64,000 nucleotides of DNA from Acidithiobacillus caldus ATCC 51756 (GTDB lineage: Bacteria; Pseudomonadota; Gammaproteobacteria; Acidithiobacillales; Acidithiobacillaceae): NCBI RefSeq assembly GCF_000175575.2, contig NZ_CP005986.1, positions 2,375,001 through 2,439,000 on the forward strand. The letters are read 5' to 3'. A program made the translations under genes and the position numbers. Positions within the stretch are counted from its first letter, which is position 1, and every line of letters starts with the position of its first letter. The notes under the pieces are model-generated. The model was given only the letters and a program-made list of their open reading frames with translations. It had not been told where the DNA came from and did no database searches. Shown here one piece after another: positions 22,893-34,105 of this stretch.

Positions 22893-23438
22893 TCAATCCT
22901 CCGTAAGCGCAAAGATGCCCGGAGCGTTGCGTCCCAGACCGCGCGCATCGAGCCCATAGCCAAAGACGAAGCGATCGGGCACTTCCAGACCCACATAATC
23001 CACCTCCACCTCACGTTCCCGTGGGCGACGCTTGCGCACCATCACCGCCGAGCACACCTTTGCCGCCCCGGCGTCGCGACAGAACTCCTGCAGGGCCAGC
23101 AGGGTGAGCCCCTCGTCCAGAATATCGTCTATCAGCAAGACGGTGGCATCGCGCAGGTCGGCACGCGGTTGCAGCCCCCAGACGAGATCGCCGCCCCGGG
23201 TCTCGGCACCGTAGCGACTGAGCTGCACACAGTCGAGATAGAGGGGGAAATGCAGGTGCGGCAGGATCTGCCCTACCACCACCACGGCGCCCGAGAGCAC
23301 ACAGAGCACCACCACGGGCCGATGCAGGGCACCGGCTTCCAGATCCCTGGTGATGGCAACGGCCATCCGCTGGATGGCCGCTTCGACCTCCGCCGCCCCA
23401 TACAGGGGTTCGGCGGGGCCCAGGTGACTGGGGTGCAT
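22893..23438 (-). CDS. hpt: hypoxanthine(-guanine) phosphoribosyltransferase
   Basis: The 181-residue type I phosphoribosyltransferase has the PRPP loop LLIDDILDEGLTL, the SGAVV block and a C-terminal FVFGYGLDARGLGRN segment typical of HPRT. It converts hypoxanthine or guanine to nucleotides. It is sandwiched between mtnP (3 nt downstream) and the DsrE-like gene (4 nt upstream), indicating one transcript for purine salvage. Confidence 0.92.
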   Translation of the reverse strand: MHPSHLGPAEPLYGAAEVEAAIQRMAVAITRDLEAGALHRPVVVLCVLSGAVVVVGQILPHLHFPLYLDCVQLSRYGAETRGGDLVWGLQPRADLRDATVLLIDDILDEGLTLLALQEFCRDAGAAKVCSAVMVRKRRPREREVEVDYVGLEVPDRFVFGYGLDARGLGRNAPGIFALTED

Positions 23439-23442
23439 GGTC

Positions 23443-23820
23443 TTAGTAGGTAAAGGTCACGACATCGTCGTCCATGGCCTGCTCGATGACGTAAGCGCCA
23501 CCGACCACGTCCGAGATCTCGGGAATCAGACCGTCCTTGTCCACATCCCAGAGCTCCAGCGTGGGCGTGCAGACGAAGAACTTCACACCGGCTTCGTGCG
23601 CGTCCTTGATGAAGTCGTACACGCTCTTGGGGCTACCGGGCATGACGTGCATCTTTTCCGCCACACCCTTCTTGGCCAGCTCGCCCGCGCGAGCGGTCAG
23701 CACTACCTCTACCTCGAAGTCCATGGCGGCAGCCACGGTGGCCTGGAAGAAAGGCGCGCCCAGCTCCTGGGGGTTGGCGGGATCGGTATTGACCATGACC
23801 ATCAACAATTTATCTGCCAT
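23443..23820 (-). CDS. DsrE/F-family protein
   Basis: The 125-residue single-domain protein has the DsrE fold pattern: LLMVMVNTDPANPQEL, central AAMDFEVEVVLTARAGEL, then FFVCTPTLELWDV. One Cys sits in the VCTPT loop, the position of the sulfur-carrying Cys in DsrE and TusD. Relatives relay persulfide sulfur in sulfur oxidisers and in tRNA thiolation, though many are uncharacterised. AAGGAG lies 6 nt before the ATG. First gene of the dsrE-hpt-mtnP unit; the link to purine salvage is unexplained. Confidence 0.8.
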   Translation of the reverse strand: MADKLLMVMVNTDPANPQELGAPFFQATVAAAMDFEVEVVLTARAGELAKKGVAEKMHVMPGSPKSVYDFIKDAHEAGVKFFVCTPTLELWDVDKDGLIPEISDVVGGAYVIEQAMDDDVVTFTY

Positions 23821-23895
23821 TTTCTACTCCTTGCCTAAGAATCCCGCACATAGTAACGGCGACGGCGCCCGGATGCACCATGAATTGATTGATTC

Positions 23896-23910
23896 GCGCA
23901 TAAAATGCGC
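23896..23910. repeat. 15-bp palindrome in the dsrE-like upstream region
   Basis: GCGCAT-AAA-ATGCGC is a perfect 6-3-6 inverted repeat, 76 nt upstream of the DsrE-like gene and 15 nt after the YtxH gene stop. It could be an operator or a weak terminator for the preceding leftward genes. No T-run is attached. Confidence 0.35.
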
Positions 23911-23924
23911 CATGGAGGGCGCGA

Positions 23925-24287
23925 TCAATCGTCCCGACCGCCATCGAGCTCCGCCATCCGTCGCTGGCGGCTGGAGCGCAACAGAATTTCTCGCTCTTCG
24001 GCAAGGGCCCGTTTGGCCACGCGGATGGCCTCCTGCAGATCCTGGCGCTTGGCCTCGACCAGGTCACCGCCAGCATCCACAAGCTGCGCGGTTTTCTCCT
24101 GGATCTCCTCCAGCAGCACGTTGATGCGCTCTTCTGCTGCTTCCTGCAGGTCTTCCAGCTGCGCCCGCCCACGCTCCAGCGCGCGCCGCAGCTCTTCCCG
24201 CGTTTGCGCACCGCTGGCCGGTGCCAGCAGAAGGGCACCCACTGCACCCACGACCACCCCCAGGATAAAGCCTTCGGCATTTCGCAT
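23925..24287 (-). CDS. YtxH-like membrane-anchored coiled-coil protein
   Basis: The 120-residue protein starts with a glycine-rich membrane segment (GFILGVVVGAVGALLLAPASG, YtxH/DUF883-like). A long charged coiled coil follows (residues 25-110: RREELRRAL, AEERINVLLEEIQEK). AAGGAG precedes ATG 24287 at 8 nt. It follows a DUF948 gene, a pairing seen widely. Function is unknown; related proteins are envelope-stress or ribosome-associated. Confidence 0.75.
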   Translation of the reverse strand: MRNAEGFILGVVVGAVGALLLAPASGAQTREELRRALERGRAQLEDLQEAAEERINVLLEEIQEKTAQLVDAGGDLVEAKRQDLQEAIRVAKRALAEEREILLRSSRQRRMAELDGGRDD

Positions 24288-24335
24288 GGATCTCACTCCT
24301 TCGTTGACCAAACCCGACCGAGACAGCGCGGCTTT

Positions 24336-24689
24336 TCAGCGACGCCGGAAGAAATAACGCAAGCCAACCCGAACGGCACGATACCACAGACCGATCTCGC
24401 GCAGCGGCAGCACCAGCGTGTCCACGCTTTCGCGCAACTCACGATCGACATAGCGCAGACTGGCATCCACCCGTTCCACCTGACGGCCACCCAGCTTGAT
24501 GAGGTGCTGGACTTGATGCACCGCCGTTTTCAGCTCAAAGAGCGCCGGCGACAGATCCTGCTCCACCCGCGCCAGCACCCGCTCCAGCCGCAGAAAGGTA
24601 CGCACGACCACCCCCGCCGTGACCGCCAGAATCAGCAGGATCAATAACATGCAAACAGCGATGATCGTCAGCGCAGTACTGGTGCCCAT
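24336..24689 (-). CDS. DUF948-family membrane protein
   Basis: The 117-residue protein has one N-terminal transmembrane helix (about 6-30, LTIIAVCMLLILLILAVTAG) and a cytoplasmic amphipathic helical region (LERVLARVEQDL, VQHLIKLGG). This matches DUF948/YtxG-like proteins, usually encoded beside YtxH, as here. Function unknown. Confidence 0.7.
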   Translation of the reverse strand: MGTSTALTIIAVCMLLILLILAVTAGVVVRTFLRLERVLARVEQDLSPALFELKTAVHQVQHLIKLGGRQVERVDASLRYVDRELRESVDTLVLPLREIGLWYRAVRVGLRYFFRRR

Positions 24690-24776
24690 GCCTCTTTGCC
24701 TTTTCCGTCCTTTACCGCTCAGTATAGCGGCCCGAGGCCGGCGGCGTAAAACGTCGATCCCCCAAACCCACGGGGA

Positions 24777-25133
24777 TCACCCCAGCCGCGACCACACCAG
24801 AAAGATCGTCACCAGCACGGCGGCAACACCGAGGACCAGCACCGCCGCAGCCGCAAAATCCTTGACGCGACCGATGCGCGGGTCATATTCCGGACTCACC
24901 CGATCGGCCAGATTCTCGATGGCGGTATTGAGGAGTTCAGCGGCGAAGACCACCGCGATGAGGACGGTGACCAAGGCCCACCACAGCGGCGATGCGCGCA
25001 AGGCCAGCAACAGCACGACCGCAAAGAGCGCGGCCAGGAGCTCCGTGCGCAGGCTATGCTCCTCGGAAATGGCCCGGAAAAGGCCGCGCAGGGCATTGCG
25101 CGAACGCTGCCAGAGGGAACCGCGCTTGCTCAC
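24777..25133 (-). CDS. dgkA: diacylglycerol kinase (DgkA family)
   Basis: The 118-residue membrane enzyme has three transmembrane helices and the signature [14 protein letters not shown] (Glu and Asn of the active site), then KDFAAAAV. It phosphorylates diacylglycerol released by membrane-derived oligosaccharide synthesis or related lipid turnover. The GTG start overlaps the radC stop (GTGA), so translation is coupled to the frameshifted radC frame. Confidence 0.93.
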   Translation of the reverse strand: MSKRGSLWQRSRNALRGLFRAISEEHSLRTELLAALFAVVLLLALRASPLWWALVTVLIAVVFAAELLNTAIENLADRVSPEYDPRIGRVKDFAAAAVLVLGVAAVLVTIFLVWSRLG

Positions 25134-25805
25134 CAACCGCCCACCTCGCGCAGGGATACGGCTTGGGTCTCACCAACGACGAAATGGTCGAGAAGGCGGA
25201 TGTCCAGAAGCTCCAGAGCCTGCTCCAGCCGCTGCGTCAGCTGGCGGTCGGCCAGACTGGGCTCCGCCACCCCCGACGGGTGGTTGTGGGCGACGATGAG
25301 GGCGGCGGCATTGAGCTCCCAAGGCCCGTTTCGCCACCTCACGAACGTAGACGCTGGCGGCGTCGATGGTGCCCTGGAAGAGTTCCTCGAAGCGCAAGAC
25401 CCGGTGCCGATTGTCCAGAAACAGCACGAGGAAGACCTCCCGACTGCGATCCCGCAGGATCAGACGCAGATATTCCGCCACCCGCCGCGGCGAGTCCAGG
25501 GCTTCACCGCGGTGCCAGTTTTCCGCCATGTGGCGTCGCCCCATCTCCAGCACCGCCTGCAATTGCGCGTACTTGGCCATGCCCAGGCCACGCTCGGCGC
25601 AGAACTCGGCAGCACTGGCGGTGAGCAGACCGCGCAAACCCCCGAAGCGTTGCAACAAACCCCGCGCCATCTCCACCGCACTTTGCCCCTGCACCCCAAC
25701 CCGCAGAAAGATGGCCAAGAGTTCAGCGTCCGACAGACTCGCCGCCCCTTTTTCCAACAAACGCTCCCGTGGCCGCTCGGCAACGGGCCAATCGCGGATG
25801 GTCAT
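25130..25805 (-). pseudogene. radC: radC, interrupted by a one-base insertion
   Basis: The first frame (25805 down to the shift) encodes the RadC N-terminal helix-hairpin-helix domain and most of the JAB/MPN domain up to REVAKRAL. The second frame resumes with [16 protein letters not shown] and runs to the stop at 25130. The junction is a CCC run at 25318-25320 (GGG on the coding strand); removing one base joins the frames into a 224-residue protein, matching the family (E. coli 222). The metal site HNHPSG lies after the shift. A recent frameshift or a sequencing error are the likely explanations. RadC function is itself unclear. Confidence 0.88.
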
Positions 25806-25861
25806 ACGCTCCCTCCTTCACGTACACTGACGCCATGTTATTGGATAGCCCATTGAACGGT

Positions 25862-27058
25862 ATGGACCCCCTCCATGGCAAGCGCATCCTGCTGCTCATC
25901 GGCGGCAGCATCGCCGCCTACAAGAGCCCGGAAATCCTGCGTCTGCTCCAGGCTCGGGGAGCTCGCGTCCGCTGTGTCCTGAGCACCGCCGGCGCGCGCT
26001 TCGTGACTCCGCTCACCCTCCAGGCCCTGAGCGGCGAGGCACCGCGCCAGGATCTCTTCGCTGCCGAAGAAGAGGCCGCCATGGACCATATCCGCTTGGC
26101 CCGCTGGGCCGACGCCCTGCTCTACGCGCCCATCTCCGCCAACGGTCTGGCCCGACTTGCCCTGGGATTGGCGGAGGATCTAGCCGGCACCATCGCCCTG
26201 GCCAGCCGCAACCCCCGTTTTTTGGTGCCCGCCATGAACTGGGCCATGTGGGAGCACCCTGCCACCCAGCGCCACGTCGCCCAGCTGCGCGACGACGGCG
26301 CCGTCTTCATCGGTCCCGAGGCCGGTGACCTGGCCTGTGGCGAAACGGGTAGCGGGCGCATGGTTTCCCCGGCGGACATCGTCGCGCGGCTGGCGTTGGA
26401 GCTCGGACCGGGAGACTGGCGGGGACGGCGGGTTCTGGTCAGCGCCGGACCTACCTGGGAAGCCCTGGATCCCGCTCGGGGTCTCGGCAACCGCGCCAGC
26501 GGCCGCCAGGGTTTCGCCCTGGCTCAGGCCGCCGCCGAGCGGGGCGCCGAGGTCCTCCTCGTGGCCGGTCCCTGCGCCCTCCCCACCCCCGTTGGCGTCC
26601 AGCGGCGCGATGTGGAATCCGCCCGGGACATGCTTGCCGCCATCCTCGAGGCACTCGGCGATCGACCCTACGATCTTTTCCTTGCCAACGCCGCCGTGGC
26701 CGATCATCGCCCGGCTTCGGCCTCCGCCATCAAGGGCCGCAAGGGTGAAATACCGGACTCCCTGCCCCTGGTCGCCAACCCGGATATCGTGGCGAGCGTC
26801 CATGCCTGCCCGCAGCGACCACACTGCATCGTCGCCTTCGCGGCGGAAACGCGCCCAGATGTCACCACCGCCGCGCGCAAGCTGTGGCGCAAGGGGGCCG
26901 ACGTGGCCGTGATCAACGATCTCGAGGCCGGAGCCATGGGCGGTACGGAGAATGCCTGCACCCTGGCATGGGGAGAGCAAAGCCTGAACCTGCCCCGACA
27001 GAGTAAATTGTCCCTGGCCCGGGCCCTGCTGCGCGCCCTCGACCCCTGTCTCTCGTGA
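25862..27058 (+). CDS. coaBC: bifunctional phosphopantothenoylcysteine decarboxylase / phosphopantothenate-cysteine ligase
   Basis: The 398-residue enzyme carries out two steps of coenzyme A synthesis. The N-terminal flavin decarboxylase has GGSIAAYK, catalytic His in MDHIRLARWAD, PAMNWAMW and the Cys motif ACGETGSGRM. The C-terminal CTP-dependent ligase has SAGPTWEALDPARGLGNRASG and the NDL-plus-Asn segment. ATG 25862 places the family start correctly; ATG 25835 is possible. Neither has a strong ribosome-binding site. Followed by dut with a short gap. Confidence 0.94.
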   Translation: MDPLHGKRILLLIGGSIAAYKSPEILRLLQARGARVRCVLSTAGARFVTPLTLQALSGEAPRQDLFAAEEEAAMDHIRLARWADALLYAPISANGLARLALGLAEDLAGTIALASRNPRFLVPAMNWAMWEHPATQRHVAQLRDDGAVFIGPEAGDLACGETGSGRMVSPADIVARLALELGPGDWRGRRVLVSAGPTWEALDPARGLGNRASGRQGFALAQAAAERGAEVLLVAGPCALPTPVGVQRRDVESARDMLAAILEALGDRPYDLFLANAAVADHRPASASAIKGRKGEIPDSLPLVANPDIVASVHACPQRPHCIVAFAAETRPDVTTAARKLWRKGADVAVINDLEAGAMGGTENACTLAWGEQSLNLPRQSKLSLARALLRALDPCLS

Positions 27059-27066
27059 GGAAGCCT

Positions 27067-27519
27067 ATGGAATCCATTGCCCTGCGCATACTCGATCCCC
27101 GCCTCGGGCGGGACTGGCCCCTTCCCCACTACGGCAGCGCCGATGCCGCCGCCATGGATCTGCGGGCCTGTCTGGAGGAGCCCCTGGAACTCCAGCCCGG
27201 CGAGACCGCCCTGGTCTCGGCGGGTTTTGCCATGCACATCGGCAACCAAGGTGTAGCGGCACTGCTCCTGCCGCGTTCCGGCCTCGGCCACCGGGGTCTC
27301 GTGCTGGGCAATCTCGTCGGGCTCATCGACGCCGATTACCAGGGGCCTGTCAAGATCTCCCTGTGGAACCGCAGCCAAAGCCAGCAGCGCATCGAGGTGG
27401 GGGAACGGGTCGCCCAGATGCTCCTGGTACCGGTACTGCGTCCCCAGTGGCAGGTGGTGGAGGAGTTTGCGCCCAGCCAACGTGGCGCGGGCGGTTTCGG
27501 CAGCACCGGCAGTCATTGA
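27067..27519 (+). CDS. dut: dUTP diphosphatase
   Basis: The 150-residue trimeric dUTPase has the five motifs: AAMDLRA, PRSGLGHRG, VGLIDADYQGPV, RIEVGERVAQML and the C-terminal arm RGAGGFGSTG. It removes dUTP and supplies dUMP for thymidylate. ATG 27067 has GAGGAAG, 8 nt after the coaBC stop. The coaBC-dut order is conserved in gammaproteobacteria. Confidence 0.97.
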   Translation: MESIALRILDPRLGRDWPLPHYGSADAAAMDLRACLEEPLELQPGETALVSAGFAMHIGNQGVAALLLPRSGLGHRGLVLGNLVGLIDADYQGPVKISLWNRSQSQQRIEVGERVAQMLLVPVLRPQWQVVEEFAPSQRGAGGFGSTGSH

Positions 27520-27539
27520 ACGGGAGTCGGTAACAGACC

Positions 27540-28082
27540 ATGCTGGAACGCGTTTTTGAATGGTTGCTCTGGAACTCCCGCTTCGTCGTGCTCTCGGCGG
27601 TGGTGGCGAGCCTTCTCGTCGCCTTCGGCATCTTCATCATGACCTCCGTGGACGCCTGGGCGCTCCTGGAGCACATCGCCCACTACAGCGTGGCTGTCCT
27701 GACCCAGGAGCAGCGTGCCGACCTCCACGCGGAAATCGTCGCCCACGCCGTCAGCATCGTCGACGGCTACCTCCTCGCCACCATCCTGCTCATCTTTGCC
27801 CTGGGGCTTTACGAACTCTTCATCAGCAAGATCGATATCGCAGGGGAGAGCAAGGGCTCACGCGTCCTCTTCATTCGCAGCCTGGACGAACTGAAGGATC
27901 GTCTGGCCAAAGTCATTCTGATGATTCTGGTGGTGAGTTTCTTCGAGCGGTCCTTGGCCATGCACGTCGGCACCTTCGTGGACCTCCTCTATCTCGCCAT
28001 CGGCATTGCCCTGGTCGCCCTGGCCTTGTTCTTGAGCCACCGCGCCAGTGCTGGCCACGAGGACGGCAGGGAGGAACACTGA
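27540..28082 (+). CDS. UPF0114 (YqhA-family) membrane protein
   Basis: The 180-residue protein has about four transmembrane helices (15-35, 75-100, 120-140, 145-165) and the characteristic LGLYELFISKID segment of UPF0114. Function unknown. It follows dut by 20 nt and ends in a hairpin shared with dcd. Confidence 0.8.
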   Translation: MLERVFEWLLWNSRFVVLSAVVASLLVAFGIFIMTSVDAWALLEHIAHYSVAVLTQEQRADLHAEIVAHAVSIVDGYLLATILLIFALGLYELFISKIDIAGESKGSRVLFIRSLDELKDRLAKVILMILVVSFFERSLAMHVGTFVDLLYLAIGIALVALALFLSHRASAGHEDGREEH

Positions 28083-28110
28083 AGGCCGGAGCACTCCCCG
28101 AGGCCTTCAG
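28079..28110. terminator. candidate bidirectional terminator between UPF0114 gene and dcd
   Basis: CTGAAGGCC and GGCCTTCAG form a perfect 9-bp stem with a 14-nt loop. It begins at the UPF0114 stop and overlaps the dcd stop. No T-run on either side, so termination strength is uncertain. Confidence 0.45.
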
Positions 28111-28673
28111 GCCCGCGGCAAGGTGACTCCGGACTGGCCCTGGTATTTGCCGCGGCGATCGGAGTAGGAGACCTCACAGACTTCGTCGGACTCCAGGAAG
28201 AGCACCTGGGCGACTCCCTCATTGGCGTAGATCTTGGCCGGCAGGGGCGTGGTATTGGAAAACTCCAGGGTAACGTAGCCTTCCCATTCGGGCTCGAAGG
28301 GCGTGACATTGACGATGATGCCGCAGCGGGCGTAGGTGGACTTGCCCAGACAGATGGTGAGGACGTTGCGAGGGATGCGAAAGTACTCGACGGTCCGCGC
28401 CAGGGCAAAGGAATTGGGGGGGATGATACAGGTATCCCCTTCGAAGTCGACGAAGGAATCCTCGCTGAAATCCTTGGGATCGACGATGACGCTGCGCACA
28501 TTGGTGAAGACCTTGAACTCGTTGGCGCAACGAATATCGTAGCCGTAGGAGGACAGGCCATAGGAAATGATGGGACGACCATCCACCTCGCGCACCTGTT
28601 GCGGCGCGAAGGGTTCGATCATGCCACGTTCCATGGCCATGGTGCGGATCCAGCGGTCGGATTTGATGCTCAT
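28107..28673 (-). CDS. dcd: dCTP deaminase
   Basis: The 188-residue trimeric enzyme converts dCTP to dUTP, the substrate of dut encoded convergently next door. Motifs: [29 protein letters not shown] (the conserved catalytic Arg-Cys region) and the C-terminal GKYQGQ(S)GVTLPR. ATG 28673 is preferred to a TTG two codons upstream. Last gene of the long hrcA-dcd leftward run, 6 nt after mrp. Confidence 0.95.
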   Translation of the reverse strand: MSIKSDRWIRTMAMERGMIEPFAPQQVREVDGRPIISYGLSSYGYDIRCANEFKVFTNVRSVIVDPKDFSEDSFVDFEGDTCIIPPNSFALARTVEYFRIPRNVLTICLGKSTYARCGIIVNVTPFEPEWEGYVTLEFSNTTPLPAKIYANEGVAQVLFLESDEVCEVSYSDRRGKYQGQSGVTLPRA

Positions 28674-28679
28674 GGCCAA

Positions 28680-29756
28680 TCAGCGGTTCTGGATCACGAT
28701 ATTCGGGAACTTGTGGCTGTGATCCACCGCCTGCAAAGCAAGACGTCCAGCGGTATGCCGAGCCAGCTCCCGGTAGATCTTGGCCAGGGGCGAGTCCGGC
28801 GCGGCCACCACCGTCGGCGCGCCGTTGTCCGCCTCGTCGCGGATGCGCCGATCCAAAGGCACGGCGCCCAACAGTTCCACCCCGTACTGCTCGGCCATGA
28901 GGGCACCGCCGCCGTGCCCGAAAATATCGTCCTCGTTACCGCACTTGGGGCAGATGTAAAAACTCATGTTCTCGATGATGCCGAGGATGGGCACCCCGAC
29001 CTTCTCGAACATCTTGAGCCCCTTGCGGGCATCCAGCAGCGCAATGTCCTGGGGGGTCGTGACGATCACGGCACCGGAGACCGGCACCTTCTGCGCCAGG
29101 GTCAGCTGGGTGTCACCGGTACCCGGGGGCAGATCGATGACCAGATAATCCAGTTCGCCCCAGCGGGTATCGGACAAGAGCTGCTCCAAGGCCTGCATGA
29201 CCATGGGACCGCGCCACACCATGGGGGTCTCTTCGTCGATGAGAAAACCGATGGACATGGCCTTGATGCCGTGCCCTTCCAGCGGTTCCATCTTCTTGCC
29301 GTCCTTGCTGGTGGGCTTGCCGGAGATGCCGAGCATCCGCGGCTGGCTTGGGCCGTAGATATCGGCATCGAGCATCCCCACCGCCGCACCTTCCTGGGCC
29401 AGGGCCAGGGCGAGGTTGACGGAGGTGGTGGATTTACCCACACCGCCCTTGCCCGAGGCCACGGCGATGATGTTTTTGATGCCGTCGAGGAGCTTCACAC
29501 CCCGCTGCACCTGATGCGAGTGAATCCGATGGCCGACCTGCACGGCGGCCTCAACACCCGTATCCCGCTCGATCTGCGCACGTATGCGTTCGCCAAGCTC
29601 CGCCGCCACACCGGCGCTGGGATAGGGAAGCTCGATCTCGACGCGGGCGTCGGTCACGCTCTTCAGCACCTTGGCGCTGGCCAGATCCCGGTTCAGATAG
29701 GGGTCCGTGATGGCTTTCAGGGACTGCTCTACCGTTTCCTTCTGCAATGCACTCAT
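28680..29756 (-). CDS. apbC: Mrp/ApbC-type iron-sulfur cluster carrier ATPase
   Basis: The 358-residue protein has an N-terminal DUF59/MIP18 domain (about 8-85), then a deviant Walker A P-loop GKGGVGKST near 104-112, the switch region DLPPGTGD, and the CPKCG motif (C-x2-C) that binds the bridging [4Fe-4S] cluster. It carries Fe-S clusters to apo-proteins. ATG has GGGGAG upstream. Neighbours: an IsdG-like heme or quinol monooxygenase and dcd. Confidence 0.95.
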   Translation of the reverse strand: MSALQKETVEQSLKAITDPYLNRDLASAKVLKSVTDARVEIELPYPSAGVAAELGERIRAQIERDTGVEAAVQVGHRIHSHQVQRGVKLLDGIKNIIAVASGKGGVGKSTTSVNLALALAQEGAAVGMLDADIYGPSQPRMLGISGKPTSKDGKKMEPLEGHGIKAMSIGFLIDEETPMVWRGPMVMQALEQLLSDTRWGELDYLVIDLPPGTGDTQLTLAQKVPVSGAVIVTTPQDIALLDARKGLKMFEKVGVPILGIIENMSFYICPKCGNEDDIFGHGGGALMAEQYGVELLGAVPLDRRIRDEADNGAPTVVAAPDSPLAKIYRELARHTAGRLALQAVDHSHKFPNIVIQNR

Positions 29757-29786
29757 GACTCGACTCCCCGCCCCTTGCCCATGGTC

Positions 29787-30098
29787 TCACGGCTTGCCGG
29801 CGCTGATGATGACCTCGTGCTGTTCGATCCCGCCGCCCTCACCGAAGGCTTCCTTGGGCAGCGGGTTCTGGTGTGCCGCCTTGAAGTCGTCGCTGCGCAT
29901 CCAGTTCTGGAAGGCCTCGCGATTTTCCCAATGGGTCAATACGATGTAGACCCCATTGTCGTCCACGGGGCGGAGTATTTCCATGCGCACGAAGCCCGGT
30001 TGCTTGTCCACTTCGCCGGCGCGTCGGCGGAAGCGCTCCTCGAAATCCTGGCGATACTCGGCCCGAACCGGAACCCGATTGGCAACGACGTAATGCAT
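29787..30098 (-). CDS. antibiotic-biosynthesis-monooxygenase fold protein, possible IsdG/MhuD-like heme monooxygenase
   Basis: The 103-residue ABM-fold protein has Asn7, Trp66 and His76, matching in position the Asn-Trp-His triad of the heme-degrading IsdG/MhuD family (Asn7, Trp66/67, His75/77). Heme degradation would release iron. Many ABM proteins with unknown substrates share the fold, so this is a hypothesis. GGGAG precedes the ATG. It lies between dapB and the Fe-S carrier gene. Confidence 0.75.
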   Translation of the reverse strand: MHYVVANRVPVRAEYRQDFEERFRRRAGEVDKQPGFVRMEILRPVDDNGVYIVLTHWENREAFQNWMRSDDFKAAHQNPLPKEAFGEGGGIEQHEVIISAGKP

Positions 30099-30132
30099 GA
30101 GTTCGATCTCCCGAAGGCGTTTCAGTGACCCC

Positions 30133-30960
30133 TTATCTTACGCGAGGCGCGGCCCGCAGACCAAGGACATCCTGCATGTCGTAGTGGCCGGGGCTGCGCT
30201 GCCGTACCCAGGATGCCGCCCGCAGCGCCCCCTCGGCAAAATTGCGGCGGCTGCCAGCGCGATGGGTCAGCTCCAGACGCTCACCCGCTCCGGCAAGCCA
30301 CACGCTGTGCTCACCCACCACGTCGGCGGCGCGCAGACTCGCAAAACCGATGGAACCGGGCTGCCGAGGCCCAGGCGCCCCATTGCGATCCCAGCAGGCG
30401 ACGGCATCCAGATCCACTCCCCGGCCCGCCGCCACGGCTCTGCCAAGCTGCAGGGCCGTGCCCGAGGGCGCGTCGCGCTTCTGTCCGTGGTGCGCCTCCA
30501 GGATCTCCACGTCGTAATCCTCGCCAAGGGCCGCCACTATCTGGGGCAGGAAGGCCGTGAGGACGTTGACCCCCACACTCATGTTGGGCGCCTGAACCAG
30601 GGGGATGGAGCGTGCCAGGGCATCGATCTCGGCCTGCTGCTCGGCGCCAAAACCCGTGCTCCCCAGGACCACCGCCCGGCCACTGGCGGCCGCGGCGTGA
30701 AGGTGTTTCAGGGCGATGTCCGCGGGCGCAAACTCGATGAGCACGTCAAAATCGTCGAGGACCGCGTCCAAGCGGTCGCAGACCACAACACCCAGATCCC
30801 CCACCCCTGCCAGCCGCCCGGCGTCCTCGCCGAGGTAGTCTGCGCCGGGACGACCGATGGCGGCACCGAGGCGCAGATCCGCGTGCTCGACAAGGGCCGC
30901 AACCAGGGCACGTCCCATCCTGCCCGCCACCGCATCCACCGCAACTCGAGTCGGCGCCAT
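30133..30960 (-). CDS. dapB: 4-hydroxy-tetrahydrodipicolinate reductase
   Basis: The 275-residue enzyme of lysine and diaminopimelate synthesis has the catalytic motif [16 protein letters not shown] and the NMSVGVNVL segment. The nucleotide motif reads [11 protein letters not shown], whereas the family usually has a Gly where the second Ala stands (for example AGAGGRMG), so one loop glycine is missing. The ATG overlaps the dnaJ stop (TGATG), coupling it to the heat-shock operon. Confidence 0.93.
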   Translation of the reverse strand: MAPTRVAVDAVAGRMGRALVAALVEHADLRLGAAIGRPGADYLGEDAGRLAGVGDLGVVVCDRLDAVLDDFDVLIEFAPADIALKHLHAAAASGRAVVLGSTGFGAEQQAEIDALARSIPLVQAPNMSVGVNVLTAFLPQIVAALGEDYDVEILEAHHGQKRDAPSGTALQLGRAVAAGRGVDLDAVACWDRNGAPGPRQPGSIGFASLRAADVVGEHSVWLAGAGERLELTHRAGSRRNFAEGALRAASWVRQRSPGHYDMQDVLGLRAAPRVR

Positions 30961-32087
30961 CAGAAGCCCATCCGATCCACGAAATCCTTCACCTTGTTCC
31001 ACCAGCTCTCCTGCTGCGGATGCTGAACCTCCTCGCCGCGCTCATTGGCGAACTCCTGCAGGAGTTCGCGTTGGCGCGCCGACAGGTGCACCGGAATCTC
31101 CACCTGCAGACGGCAATGCAAGTCGCCCGTGAGCTTGCTACGCACCCCCTGTACCCCCTTGCCGCGCAGTCGAAACACGGCTCCGGACTGGGTGCCGGGA
31201 TTGACCTGTATCCGGGCGCGACCGGTCAGGGTCGGAATCTCCAGCTCTCCACCAAGAGCCAACGTGGTGAAGCTCACGGGGACTACGCAGTGGAGATCGT
31301 CGCCATCGCGCTCGAAGAGGGGATGTGGACGCACCCGAATCTCGATGAACAGATCCCCCGAGGGCGCACCCCGCTCCCCCGCTTCACCCTCACCGGCAAG
31401 GCGGATGCGATCCCCCGTATCCACCCCCGCCGGAATCTTGACTTCGATGCTGCGCGTCTTACGCACCCGCCCATGCCCGTTGCATTGCGGACAGGGCTCC
31501 TTGATGATCCGGCCCGAACCGCCACAGTCGGGACAGGGGCGGGTGACGGAAAAGAAACCCTGCACCATGCGCACCTGCCCACGTCCGCCGCAGGTTCGGC
31601 ATTCCACGGTGCTGCTGCCGGCCTTGGCACCGCTGCCGCCACAGCTTTCGCAGACGCTGGAGCTGGGGATGGAAATGGTGACGGTCTTGCCCTGGGCTGC
31701 TTCCTCCAGGCTGAGTTCCAGTTCGTAGCGCAGGTCGGCCCCACGCCCCGGGTCGCGTCCGCCAAAACCGCGCCCGAAGGCCTGCTCGAAGAGATCCCCG
31801 AAGATGTCGCCAAAACCACCGCCGGCAAAGCCGCCAGCACCGAAGCCCGGCCCGCCGCCACCCTGGACGCCGGCGTGGCCAAAGCGATCGTAGGCCTGCC
31901 GCTTCTGTGGATCGGAAAGCACCTCATAGGCCTCGCTGATCTCCTTGAAGCGTTCCTCCGCCTGGCTGTCTCCGGGATTGCGGTCCGGGTGGTAGCGCAT
32001 GGCAAGGCGACGGTAGGATTTCTTGATCTCACCGTCGTCCGCCGTGCGGCTGACCTCGAGTACCTCGTAGTAATCTCTGCTCGCCAT
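30960..32087 (-). CDS. dnaJ: chaperone DnaJ
   Basis: The 375-residue co-chaperone has a J domain with HPD (YHPDRNPGD, about 32-40), a Gly/Phe-rich linker (76-110), four zinc-binding CxxCxGxG repeats (about 148-216), two substrate-binding beta domains and a C-terminal dimerisation tail. It stimulates DnaK ATPase. 62 nt after dnaK; overlaps dapB. Confidence 0.97.
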   Translation of the reverse strand: MASRDYYEVLEVSRTADDGEIKKSYRRLAMRYHPDRNPGDSQAEERFKEISEAYEVLSDPQKRQAYDRFGHAGVQGGGGPGFGAGGFAGGGFGDIFGDLFEQAFGRGFGGRDPGRGADLRYELELSLEEAAQGKTVTISIPSSSVCESCGGSGAKAGSSTVECRTCGGRGQVRMVQGFFSVTRPCPDCGGSGRIIKEPCPQCNGHGRVRKTRSIEVKIPAGVDTGDRIRLAGEGEAGERGAPSGDLFIEIRVRPHPLFERDGDDLHCVVPVSFTTLALGGELEIPTLTGRARIQVNPGTQSGAVFRLRGKGVQGVRSKLTGDLHCRLQVEIPVHLSARQRELLQEFANERGEEVQHPQQESWWNKVKDFVDRMGF

Positions 32088-32149
32088 GTACCTGCTTCCA
32101 GAATGGGCAAAGGGAGGCCGTGCGCCTCCCCTTCCGCTTTACCGAAGAT

Positions 32150-34063
<1,914 letters not shown>

Positions 34064-34105
34064 GTGTCTGTCTCCTGATTTCTGAATGGATTCGCTTGCG
34101 AATGC

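Noticed and set aside
28599-30128. 509-codon plus-strand frame over mrp and the IsdG-like gene
   Set aside because: Lies across well-supported leftward genes and has no recognisable motif.
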